Shown: positions 1-13,064 of the stretch, one piece after another
Layout of the letters: the number at the start of each line of letters is the position of its first letter
Numbering within the stretch: position 1 is the first letter of the stretch
Assembly: GCA_902778145.1 (NCBI GenBank)
Contig: CACYWW010000023.1
Coordinates: forward strand, 1-33,055
DNA from: an uncultured Ruminococcus sp.
GTDB taxonomy: Bacteria > Bacillota > Clostridia > Oscillospirales > CAG-272
DNA length: 33,055 nucleotides
Direction of reading: 5' to 3'
Position numbers and translations under genes: made by a program
Notes under the pieces: model-generated
Told to the model about the DNA's origin: nothing
The model's input: only the letters and a program-made list of their open reading frames with translations
Database searches by the model: none

Positions 1-2
1 GC

Positions 3-17
3 TGCCGCAAAGCGGCA
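3..17. other. Small GC hairpin upstream of the four-helix-bundle gene
   Basis: TGCCGC and GCGGCA pair perfectly around an AAA loop. What follows is only mildly T-rich, so it may be the tail of a terminator for a gene left of the window or a structure in the leader of the next gene. The rest of the leader up to the ribosome binding site at 48-53 is AT-rich and shows nothing else. Confidence 0.4.
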
Positions 18-61
18 ATTTAGCTTAAATAATCAAAAACGCTTTACGAGGAGTTAAATGA

Positions 62-439
62 ATGCCTGATAGTATCATGCTCGAAAAAGCAAAAGATTTT
101 GCCGTTGAAATAATAAACACCTGCAAAGAAATAAAAGAGACAAAACGAGAATCCGTTTTAACCAATCAGCTGATTCGTTCAGGAACATCCGTCGGGGCTA
201 ATATTCACGAGTCAAAATACGGTCACGGGACCGCTGATTTTATAGCAAAAATGCAGATTGCATTAAAAGAATGCTATGAATCTGAATACTGGCTGGAATT
301 ATTGAACAGAACGGGTTACTTGTCTGACGAACGGTATAACTCACTGAAAAATTTATGCGGGACAATACGTCGTATGCTGATCTCGTCAATAAACACAACC
401 AAAGCTAATGCAAACAAAATAAAGAATTCAGAACAATGA
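62..439 (+). CDS. Four-helix-bundle protein (S23/Avd-like family)
   Basis: A 125-residue, mostly helical protein. It has the hallmarks of the four-helix-bundle family once called S23 ribosomal protein: an N-terminal helix with a KAKDFAVEII-type start, the LTNQLIRSGTSVGANIHES stretch at about residues 34-52, and a later EYWLELL helix. Family members occur inside 23S rRNA intervening sequences, as stand-alone genes, and as Avd in diversity-generating retroelements; their biochemical role is mostly unclear. The start at 62 is chosen because GAGGAG (48-53) lies 8 bases upstream; an ATG at 58 in another frame stops at once. Its stop overlaps the next start by four bases, so the two are probably co-translated. 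Base use is clearly more AT-rich than in the rest of the window, which suggests transfer. Confidence 0.85.
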   Translation: MPDSIMLEKAKDFAVEIINTCKEIKETKRESVLTNQLIRSGTSVGANIHESKYGHGTADFIAKMQIALKECYESEYWLELLNRTGYLSDERYNSLKNLCGTIRRMLISSINTTKANANKIKNSEQ

Positions 440-882
440 ATACAATATACGTTGGCTTTAAAGGGAAAAATAACGCTTCTTGCATATTAGCAAAATCATT
501 ATCAAAAGATCCTTTTTTACTTACGAATTCCTATGGCGGTTTGAAGCGTGACATTGACAATTTGTCGGAAGACTACGACCGCGTTTTTATATTCGGAGCA
601 GATAAAGCTTTATCTGATTCGATACGCATTGAAAAAACAGCAGAGAAGTATGGTTTGCGTCTTCACACGCTTATAGATTTGAACGGCATTATTAACCAAG
701 TGAATAAATACAGCATCAACTACCAATTAGCAGATAACCCTACGCGATATTTTTGCAATGACGCATACTGGCAATTGCTTAATAAGTTTTCAGGTCGGGC
801 TTTGCTTATTCACATTCCGACTGTTAAGTATTTTGGCGACGATTTGCTGTGCAGATTGCAAAAAGCGTTTTCCTGCCTGTGA
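436..882 (+). CDS. Small pyroglutamyl-peptidase-I-like (family C15) protein
   Basis: A 148-residue protein with no strong overall match that I recognise, but it keeps the family C15 pattern in the right order. The segment FIFGADKALSDSIRIEKTAE places a Glu (E66) where the peptidase has its catalytic Glu. NPTRYFCNDAYWQLL carries a Cys (C107) like the nucleophile in the YxCN motif, and ALLIHIPTV carries a His (H126) like the FIHVP motif. Pyroglutamyl peptidase I is usually somewhat over 200 residues and removes N-terminal pyroglutamate; this protein is shorter and lacks the N-terminal GFxPF signature, so its substrate may differ. It overlaps the four-helix-bundle gene by four bases (ATGA) and shares its low GC. 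The triad assignment is my inference from the motif pattern. Confidence 0.65.
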   Translation: MNTIYVGFKGKNNASCILAKSLSKDPFLLTNSYGGLKRDIDNLSEDYDRVFIFGADKALSDSIRIEKTAEKYGLRLHTLIDLNGIINQVNKYSINYQLADNPTRYFCNDAYWQLLNKFSGRALLIHIPTVKYFGDDLLCRLQKAFSCL

Positions 883-890
883 AAGAGAAT

Positions 891-940
891 AACCCACTAT
901 GACACTTTCTCTGATTGAAAGATGTCAAAGTGGGTTAGTT
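891..940. terminator. Long hairpin terminator after the peptidase-like gene
   Basis: AACCCACT (891-898) pairs with AGTGGGTT (929-936). Inside, GACA/TGTC and CTTTC/GAAAG continue the stem with one bulge, leaving a 7-base loop at 910-916. The plus strand continues AGTTTCTTCTTT, fitting an intrinsic terminator. Read from the other side the tail is ATTCTCTTTC, so it may also stop rpoC transcripts. Confidence 0.75.
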
Positions 941-959
941 TCTTCTTTACGTAGCCTCT

Positions 960-1018
960 CCCTATCAGGGCTTTTTTTACGGATTACGGACCGGGATCTG
1001 ATCCCGGCCCGTTTTATT
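960..1018 (+). terminator. Two further hairpins with T tails between the convergent genes
   Basis: CCCT (960-963)/AGGG (967-970) is followed by C and seven T (972-978). Next, ACGG-A-CCGGGATC (986-998) pairs with GATCCCGG-C-CCGT (1000-1012), followed by TTTATTAT. Both tails are T-rich only on the plus strand. For rpoC, which reads leftwards and ends at 1024, the second hairpin lies immediately downstream but lacks a U run, so its role for rpoC is uncertain. Confidence 0.55.
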
Positions 1019-1023
1019 ATCCG

Positions 1024-4695
<3,672 letters not shown>

Positions 4696-4715
4696 TTTAT
4701 TACCCCGTTTTTCCG

Positions 4716-8432
<3,717 letters not shown>

Positions 8433-8455
8433 ATGATCCTCTCCATTTCAAAAAC

Positions 8456-8469
8456 TTACAACGTTGTAA
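8456..8469. other. 14-bp perfect palindrome in the rpoB leader
   Basis: TTACAACGTTGTAA is a perfect palindrome 23 bases before the rpoB start codon and inside its predicted 5' leader. As DNA it could be an operator; as RNA it can fold with an ACGT loop just upstream of the ribosome binding site. Which, if either, is unknown. Confidence 0.45.
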
Positions 8470-8534
8470 AGGTGTTTGCGCGCACATTTATATAAATATA
8501 AACAGGCAAACTCCCCATAATAGTACATTTTAAA

Positions 8535-8563
8535 AGAATACCACCGATCGCACCCTTTTTCAA
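8535..8563 (-). promoter_or_regulatory. rpoBC promoter
   Basis: On the minus strand TTGAAA (8563-8558) is followed after exactly 17 bases by TATTCT (8540-8535), with TGG directly before the -10, making an extended -10. The predicted start lies near 8528, giving a leader of about 95 bases before rpoB. The surrounding DNA is very AT-rich. This fits a sigma-A promoter dedicated to rpoBC. Confidence 0.7.
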
Positions 8564-8803
8564 TAACTTAATATTTATTTTTTTAGCATAAAATGTAAAG
8601 TTGAAATGTGAACTCACGGTAAATTTTAGAACATAACACTGTAAATTGTGCATCGGAGCAGTCTCGAACTATGTTAAAATGCACAAAAAATATCCTCACC
8701 TTTTTACTTCAGGTGAGGATTTTATACAATTTACGTTAGAAACCAAAATGTAGAAAAATTCACAATTTTAACAGTGGGGAAACAATATAGCGGAGCTCCG
8801 GGG
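8564..8803. other. AT-rich structured intergenic region
   Basis: No convincing coding frame. It contains an 8-bp inverted repeat TTGTGCAT (8646-8653)/ATGCACAA (8679-8686) with a 25-base spacer, directly next to the terminator hairpin at 8692-8720. The piece between the repeats contains a TTCGA element reminiscent of a tRNA T-loop on the minus strand, but no cloverleaf can be built. Apart from the rpoB promoter at its left edge I see nothing else. Confidence 0.4.
8685..8725 (-). terminator. Terminator after the SIMPL gene, possibly bidirectional
   Basis: ATCCTCACC (8692-8700) and GGTGAGGAT (8712-8720) form a perfect 9-bp stem with an 11-base loop. The minus strand continues into ATTTTTTG, a good U tail, ending transcripts from the SIMPL gene before the rpoB promoter. 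The plus strand continues TTTATA, weaker. Confidence 0.75.
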
Positions 8804-8983
8804 TCATCCGAAGCATTTCTCAAGCTCAAGAAGCAGAGAAACGTATTTTTCCGTGTCCATTGCCTTATACGACGTTCTGTATTCGTGCCCGTTCTGAGTC
8901 TCGAATATATCGCCGGTTATCACGACGCCGTCGCACGTGAGTGTAAAGGATACGTCGTTTCCGTCCTTCGGCGAGACGGTCAA
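8804..8983 (-). CDS. Coding-looking small ORF without a normal start
   Basis: Not recognised. The minus frame ending at the TGA at 8806-8804 reads as a convincing protein with GC-rich third positions: a beta-rich part (DVSFTLTCDGVVITGDIF), then a helical end (KYVSLLLELEKCF). There is no ATG in the frame. The first usable start is TTG at 8983-8981 (59 residues), without a visible ribosome binding site. The frame is continuous with that of the SIMPL gene just upstream, separated from it by that gene's TGA and an AT-rich 27-base stretch. It may be the remnant of a gene whose 5' end was lost, a weakly started small gene, or a read-through extension. Coordinates give the TTG version. Confidence 0.4.
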   Translation of the reverse strand: MTVSPKDGNDVSFTLTCDGVVITGDIFETQNGHEYRTSYKAMDTEKYVSLLLELEKCFG

Positions 8984-9010
8984 TGGAATATAATTATTGA
9001 ATAATAATAT

Positions 9011-9667
9011 TCACAGCAGCTCCCATTCGAATACAGCTTCGGAGTTTATCGTTACGTCGGAAGGAGTTATATCCGGCGAGAAGCGAGCTTTTTTCATCAG
9101 TCTCGGAGCCGCGAGATCGTCCATCGCAAATTCGGTCGACGATCTCATATTCATTATCCCGCCGCCCTGACGTACGCTGAGCAGCTTGCCGGGGCACGCC
9201 TCGAGCCTGCGGCAGATCACGTCCGCCTTCTTTTTCGCGTCGTCACAGACGGCCTCGAGCAGGGAAGCCTCCGCCGCCGCGGGATCCTTTACTGAAAAGC
9301 TGACGTTCAGACGCGCGTCCGCGCCGCATGAGGCGAGCCCGTCCATCAGAGAGGCGAGACGCCCGGCGTCAAAATCGAAGCTGAGCGAAAGACCGCACGA
9401 GCAGACGTAGCCGTCGAATACGTTCTTGTAGATCCCGTCCTCGTTCACACCCGTGTATTCCGTGCGTACGTTATAAGATGCGGTCTTCAGCCCGTCCCTG
9501 TGCCCGAGCTTTTCACACACGGCTCTCAGCTCGGAGAGCTTTTCGTTCATTTTCGCCGCCGCCTCTGCGTAGTCCTTGTTTTTATCCTCTACCGTCATGT
9601 CGACCGTGCAGAGATCCGCCTTCAGGGTAACAGACGCCCTTCCGGTCACCGTTATGCTTCTTCCCAT
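9011..9667 (-). CDS. SIMPL-domain (DUF541) protein
   Basis: A 218-residue protein whose whole length fits the SIMPL family: the opening ITVTGRASVTLKADLCTVDMTV, the DYAEAAAKMNEKLSELRAVCEKLG helix, the VRTEYTGVNEDG strand region, a DDAKKKADVICRRLEA helix and a final SEAVFEWEL strand. Members are often exported, but this one has no signal peptide or membrane segment, so it is probably cytoplasmic. Function is poorly known in the family (stress and signalling links were reported for a few members). ATG at 9667 has AAGGAGG close upstream and a consensus promoter at 9691-9719. The gene is monocistronic or followed only by the startless frame at 8804-8983. Confidence 0.85.
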   Translation of the reverse strand: MGRSITVTGRASVTLKADLCTVDMTVEDKNKDYAEAAAKMNEKLSELRAVCEKLGHRDGLKTASYNVRTEYTGVNEDGIYKNVFDGYVCSCGLSLSFDFDAGRLASLMDGLASCGADARLNVSFSVKDPAAAEASLLEAVCDDAKKKADVICRRLEACPGKLLSVRQGGGIMNMRSSTEFAMDDLAAPRLMKKARFSPDITPSDVTINSEAVFEWELL

Positions 9668-9690
9668 TGTATGGCCCTCCTTTTTTTCTT

Positions 9691-9719
9691 ATTATAACCG
9701 ATGATCCGGGCATTGTCAA
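9691..9719 (-). promoter_or_regulatory. Consensus promoter of the SIMPL gene
   Basis: On the minus strand TTGACA (9719-9714), a 17-base spacer and TATAAT (9696-9691): a perfect sigma-A match. The leader is only about 17 bases and consists mainly of an A run and the ribosome binding site, leaving no room for RNA control. It diverges from the GntR promoter at 9768-9796. Confidence 0.85.
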
Positions 9720-9767
9720 GCATGAAAGCGCTCACCCTGAAAAAAACGGTATTTTTCAGAAAAGGTA

Positions 9768-9796
9768 TTGACAAACAGCCGATAATGTGGTATCAT
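9768..9796 (+). promoter_or_regulatory. Promoter of the GntR-ABC operon
   Basis: TTGACA (9768-9773), 17 bases, then TATCAT (9791-9796) preceded by TGG, an extended -10. The predicted start lies inside the operator at 9799-9825, so a bound repressor would block it directly. Confidence 0.8.
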
Positions 9797-9798
9797 GC

Positions 9799-9825
9799 AA
9801 CTGTACTAACCGTAATAGTACAGTT
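9799..9825. promoter_or_regulatory. Operator-like inverted repeat, probably for the GntR repressor
   Basis: AACTGTACTA (9799-9808) and TAGTACAGTT (9816-9825) are perfect 10-bp arms around a 7-base spacer. The site begins two bases after the -10 and ends just before the ribosome binding site. GntR/YtrA regulators commonly repress their own operon through such TGTACTA-like palindromes. Binding is inferred from position and symmetry. Confidence 0.75.
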
Positions 9826-9841
9826 ACGAGGAGGTGATAGG

Positions 9842-10222
9842 GTGTTTCAGATAGACCCGCTGTCAAGGATCCCGATATACGAGCAGATAGCGGAGCAGAC
9901 GGAAAAGCTCATTCTGCTCGGACTTTTGCTGCCGGGCGATCCGATGCCTTCGGTAAGGAGCCTTTCCGTAGAGCTCGGTACGAATCCGAATACGATTCAG
10001 AAGGCATATTCCGAGCTCGATTCCCGGGGAACGATCTGTTCCGTGCCCGGAAAGGGGTGCTTTATCAGCAAAGACGCGAAGGCTGTGCTCGAAAAAAGGG
10101 CAAAGCAAAGGCTCGGACAGCTGTATACGCTTTGCGAGAGCCTGAAGCTCGCCGGCGTAACAATGGAGGAGATGACGGATACCGTCCGTCAGGTTTTCGG
10201 AAAAGGAGATGGCAACACATGA
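9842..10222 (+). CDS. GntR-family (YtrA subfamily) transcriptional regulator
   Basis: A 126-residue repressor-type protein: a winged helix at about residues 10-78 (PIYEQIAEQTEKLI, PGDPMPSVRSLSVELGTNPNTIQKAY, RGTICSVPGKGCFI) followed by a short helical dimerisation tail. The short tail and the linked ABC transporter genes put it in the YtrA subfamily. I chose the GTG at 9842 because AGGAGG ends 7 bases upstream and the family sequence begins with FQIDPLSRIPIYEQI; upstream ATGs in the frame lie in or before the promoter. Its stop overlaps the ATPase start by four bases. It probably represses the operon at 9799-9825 until an effector, perhaps cell-envelope stress or a peptide antibiotic, relieves it; that effector is a guess from the family. 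Confidence 0.92.
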   Translation: MFQIDPLSRIPIYEQIAEQTEKLILLGLLLPGDPMPSVRSLSVELGTNPNTIQKAYSELDSRGTICSVPGKGCFISKDAKAVLEKRAKQRLGQLYTLCESLKLAGVTMEEMTDTVRQVFGKGDGNT

Positions 10223-11112
10223 TAAACGTTGAACATATTACGAAAAAATTCGACGATTTCACGGCGCTGTCCGACGTCAGTTTCAAAGTCAAGGAAGGAT
10301 GCATTTACGGAATGGTCGGATCGAACGGAGCGGGAAAATCAACGCTTCTGCGCATACTGAACGGCATTTACAAGCCGGACGGCGGAGACGTTACGCTTGA
10401 CGGCAGCTCCGTATGGGAATCGCCGGAGATCAAATCACGGTTTTTCTTCGTCCCGGACGAACCTTATTTCACGTCGGGCGCGAGCATAGAGCGCATGGCG
10501 GCGATGTACGGAAGCGTTTATCCGTCGTTCGACCGTGCGCAGTGCATCTCGCTCTCGGCGAAATTCGGGCTCGATACGAGGAAGAACATAAACACGTTTT
10601 CAAAAGGCATGAAACGGCAGGCGGCCGTAATTCTCGCCCTTTCCTGCAAGCCCGATTATTATTTCTTCGACGAGACGTTCGACGGGCTCGATCCCGTCAT
10701 GCGTACGCACGTCAGGAATCTCATAAGCGAGGACGTGATCGACCGCAGCGCGACGGCGATACTCACGTCACACTCGCTCAGGGAGCTTGAAGACCTCTGC
10801 GATCAGCTGGCGCTTCTGCATAAGGGCGGACTCGTGCTCGACAGCGACGTATCGCAGCTCAAAACGTCGCTCTTCAAGATACAGACCGCGTTCAGGGACG
10901 GATACGACGCCACGAGATTTGACGGTCTGGATATAGTGAAGTTCACGAAGCAGGGCTCTGTCTGCAATCTGATCGTACGCGGCGACAGGGATGAGGTAGC
11001 CGCGCGGATAAAGGCAATGGACCCCGTTCTGCTCGATATCCTGCCGCTCAGCCTTGACGAGATCTTCACGTACGAGATGGAAGCTCTGGGCTACGTCTTC
11101 GAAACCGCATAA
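10219..11112 (+). CDS. ABC transporter ATP-binding protein
   Basis: A 297-residue nucleotide-binding subunit. Walker A is GSNGAGKST (34-42), the signature is degenerate (FSKGMKRQ, 127-134), Walker B with catalytic Glu is YYFFDE (147-152), followed by the D-loop GLDP and the switch His in TSHS (185). The position usually held by the Q-loop Gln is in FFVPDEP, where the Gln is replaced. About 80 residues after the H-loop are family-specific. ATG at 10219 overlaps the regulator stop and has AAGGAG 11 bases upstream. It should energise the permease that follows. Such YtrA-linked transporters are often tied to antibiotic or envelope stress; the substrate here cannot be told. Confidence 0.92.
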   Translation: MINVEHITKKFDDFTALSDVSFKVKEGCIYGMVGSNGAGKSTLLRILNGIYKPDGGDVTLDGSSVWESPEIKSRFFFVPDEPYFTSGASIERMAAMYGSVYPSFDRAQCISLSAKFGLDTRKNINTFSKGMKRQAAVILALSCKPDYYFFDETFDGLDPVMRTHVRNLISEDVIDRSATAILTSHSLRELEDLCDQLALLHKGGLVLDSDVSQLKTSLFKIQTAFRDGYDATRFDGLDIVKFTKQGSVCNLIVRGDRDEVAARIKAMDPVLLDILPLSLDEIFTYEMEALGYVFETA

Positions 11113-11124
11113 GGAGGACAGACT

Positions 11125-12912
11125 ATGAAAAAGAAAATCTGGGATAAAGGTCTATATATCGAAGGTCTGCGCCGCGGAAGGACTATGACGATCGTATTTG
11201 CGATAATCGCGCTTCTGACAGTCCTGTTCACGTGCTCCTCCGTTATGAGCAGATCACGCGAGGCGCTGGATTACACGTCAGTCTCCGTCTCCCCGAACGA
11301 GGGAATACTTTACGCGTGGTTCTCGATCGCCGTGTTCCTCGTCGCCGCCCCGTTTCTGACACTGCGGACGTTCTCGTTCCTCAACAGCCGCGCCTCCTGC
11401 GACTTCTGGCACGCGATACCGCACACGCGCACGTGCCTTTACGTGAGCTTCCTGTCGGCGCTGTTGACGGAGTATGTATTCCTTCTCGCCGTGACCGGAG
11501 TCTCCGCGTGGCTGGCTTTCCTGATAAGCTCCCGCTTCATCAGGCTGATACCCGGAACGCTGATACTGTTCCTTGTCGGTTCGTTTTCCGCGTGTCTGCT
11601 CATCACGGGCGCTTTGCTTCTTGCCATGTCGCGTACCGGCACTCTGCTCAGCAATCTGGTGGTCGGCGGCATGATCCTCGCGGTCCCGCGCACACTGATA
11701 ACCTGTATAGCGATGATGATAAGGGGTTCGCTCGAACAGGTCTATGACCTGAACATTATGCCGTTTTCGGATCCGAAATACAATATACCGTTCGGTTTCC
11801 TGGCGGGATTTGATACAGAAACGATCCGTCTGCCGTCGTCCATTTTATATACGGCGATCCTCGGACTGATATATCTTTCGCTTTCGCTTTGGCTGTTCAA
11901 TACGCGCAAAAGTGAGAACGCCGGCGCTTCGGCTCCTTCACGCAGACTCCAGGCTGTATGCCGCATAGCCGTCGGATGCTCCGTATCGTTCATCGTTACG
12001 GTCTATCTTGTGGGTAATCTTGCCGACGGCTATACGTATTATCTGCCGTACATTATCTTTTACACGGTTTCCGTGATACTTTACTTCCTGTATGAGCTTC
12101 TGACGACGAAGCGGGCAAAGAACCTCATCACTGCTTTGCCGGGGCTGTGTATCGTCATCGTGCTGAACGTCCTGCTCGGGTTCACCGTACAAGGGATATA
12201 CAGATCCGAGGACGCGTTCGGACGGGACGCCGATAAGATCAAATCTGTCTCCGTCTTATCCGACGACGATCGCCGTACCCTGACGCTCACCGAATACGCG
12301 CTTGAACGCTGCGGAAAGAGCATGATCACCGACAGGGAGGTGATAGGCATAATATCCGACGCGCTGAATACGGAAACTCAGGATAACGCAAGCAAGCTCG
12401 TCGCAAACGTAAAGGTCAGGATCCGCACCGCCTTCACCGCGAAAAACCGGCTCGTGTCACTCAAACGGTCGGATCTGTCGAAGCTGACGGAAGGCCTGAA
12501 GAATACGGATGAATTCACGGATCATATGATAAATCTGCCCGACGCCGTGAAATACGGCACCCGGGCGATGATCTGTATCAACGACGACGGCAATTACTAC
12601 GAGCGCGTGATAGACCTTGATGACGATAAATATGACGTGATACGCTCGCTCCTGAAAGAGGATATCGAGTCGCTCGGGCACGAAAAATGGCTGGAAATGA
12701 ACTTTTCGACGGCCGGCGAAAGAGACGACAGACACGGTTATCTCTGGCTCGAGATCGACAACGCGGAAGCGCTGAAAAACGGCGGACGGCTGAACATCAG
12801 CGTCAGGATTCCGCTGAATTCAACCGATACGCCGAAGACGTTTGAAAAGCTGAACGAATATGCCGCAAAGGACACGTTTGATACGTATGAGTACCCGGTG
12901 CCGGAGTATTGA
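11125..12912 (+). CDS. ABC-2-like permease with large extracytoplasmic domain
   Basis: A 595-residue integral membrane protein, partner of the upstream ATPase. About nine membrane segments are visible (near 21-40, 61-80, 105-133, 143-168, 175-199, 238-258, 280-298, 306-326 and 335-355). The motif NSRASCDFWHAIPHTRTCLY after the second segment is typical of permeases linked to GntR/YtrA operons. Residues 360-595 are soluble and acidic, with no motif I recognise, probably outside the membrane. AAGGAGG stands 7 bases before the ATG at 11125, 12 bases after the ATPase stop. Only one permease gene is present, so it may act as a homodimer. Confidence 0.85.
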   Translation: MKKKIWDKGLYIEGLRRGRTMTIVFAIIALLTVLFTCSSVMSRSREALDYTSVSVSPNEGILYAWFSIAVFLVAAPFLTLRTFSFLNSRASCDFWHAIPHTRTCLYVSFLSALLTEYVFLLAVTGVSAWLAFLISSRFIRLIPGTLILFLVGSFSACLLITGALLLAMSRTGTLLSNLVVGGMILAVPRTLITCIAMMIRGSLEQVYDLNIMPFSDPKYNIPFGFLAGFDTETIRLPSSILYTAILGLIYLSLSLWLFNTRKSENAGASAPSRRLQAVCRIAVGCSVSFIVTVYLVGNLADGYTYYLPYIIFYTVSVILYFLYELLTTKRAKNLITALPGLCIVIVLNVLLGFTVQGIYRSEDAFGRDADKIKSVSVLSDDDRRTLTLTEYALERCGKSMITDREVIGIISDALNTETQDNASKLVANVKVRIRTAFTAKNRLVSLKRSDLSKLTEGLKNTDEFTDHMINLPDAVKYGTRAMICINDDGNYYERVIDLDDDKYDVIRSLLKEDIESLGHEKWLEMNFSTAGERDDRHGYLWLEIDNAEALKNGGRLNISVRIPLNSTDTPKTFEKLNEYAAKDTFDTYEYPVPEY

Positions 12913-12934
12913 TATCAGTCATACGCAATATAAG

Positions 12935-12963
12935 AAAAACGCGGTTTCGACCGCGTTTTTCCG
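12935..12963 (+). terminator. UUCG-loop terminator of the GntR-ABC operon
   Basis: AAAAACGCGGT (12935-12945) and ACCGCGTTTTT (12950-12960) pair perfectly around a TTCG tetraloop. The T run is part of the stem and the hairpin works in both directions. It closes the operon 22 bases after the permease stop. Confidence 0.9.
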
Positions 12964-13001
12964 ATTTGCACGGCAAAAAGACGATTTTCTTTCATCTGCC
13001 G

Positions 13002-13030
13002 TTGAAAAATTCATTTTTTGGTGTTACACT
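13002..13030 (+). promoter_or_regulatory. Promoter of the tldD operon
   Basis: TTGAAA (13002-13007), 17 bases, TACACT (13025-13030) preceded by TGT (extended -10). The start codon at 13065 follows a ribosome binding site GAGGAGGAAGAG, so the leader is about 28 bases. Confidence 0.7.
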
Positions 13031-13064
13031 GTGAAAAAAAGCCAGTACAGAGGAGGAAGAGACA

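Noticed and set aside
8646-8690. tRNA-like T-loop element on the minus strand in the rpoB upstream region
   Set aside because: No acceptor, D or anticodon arm can be paired; only an 8-bp repeat with a 25-base loop is possible.
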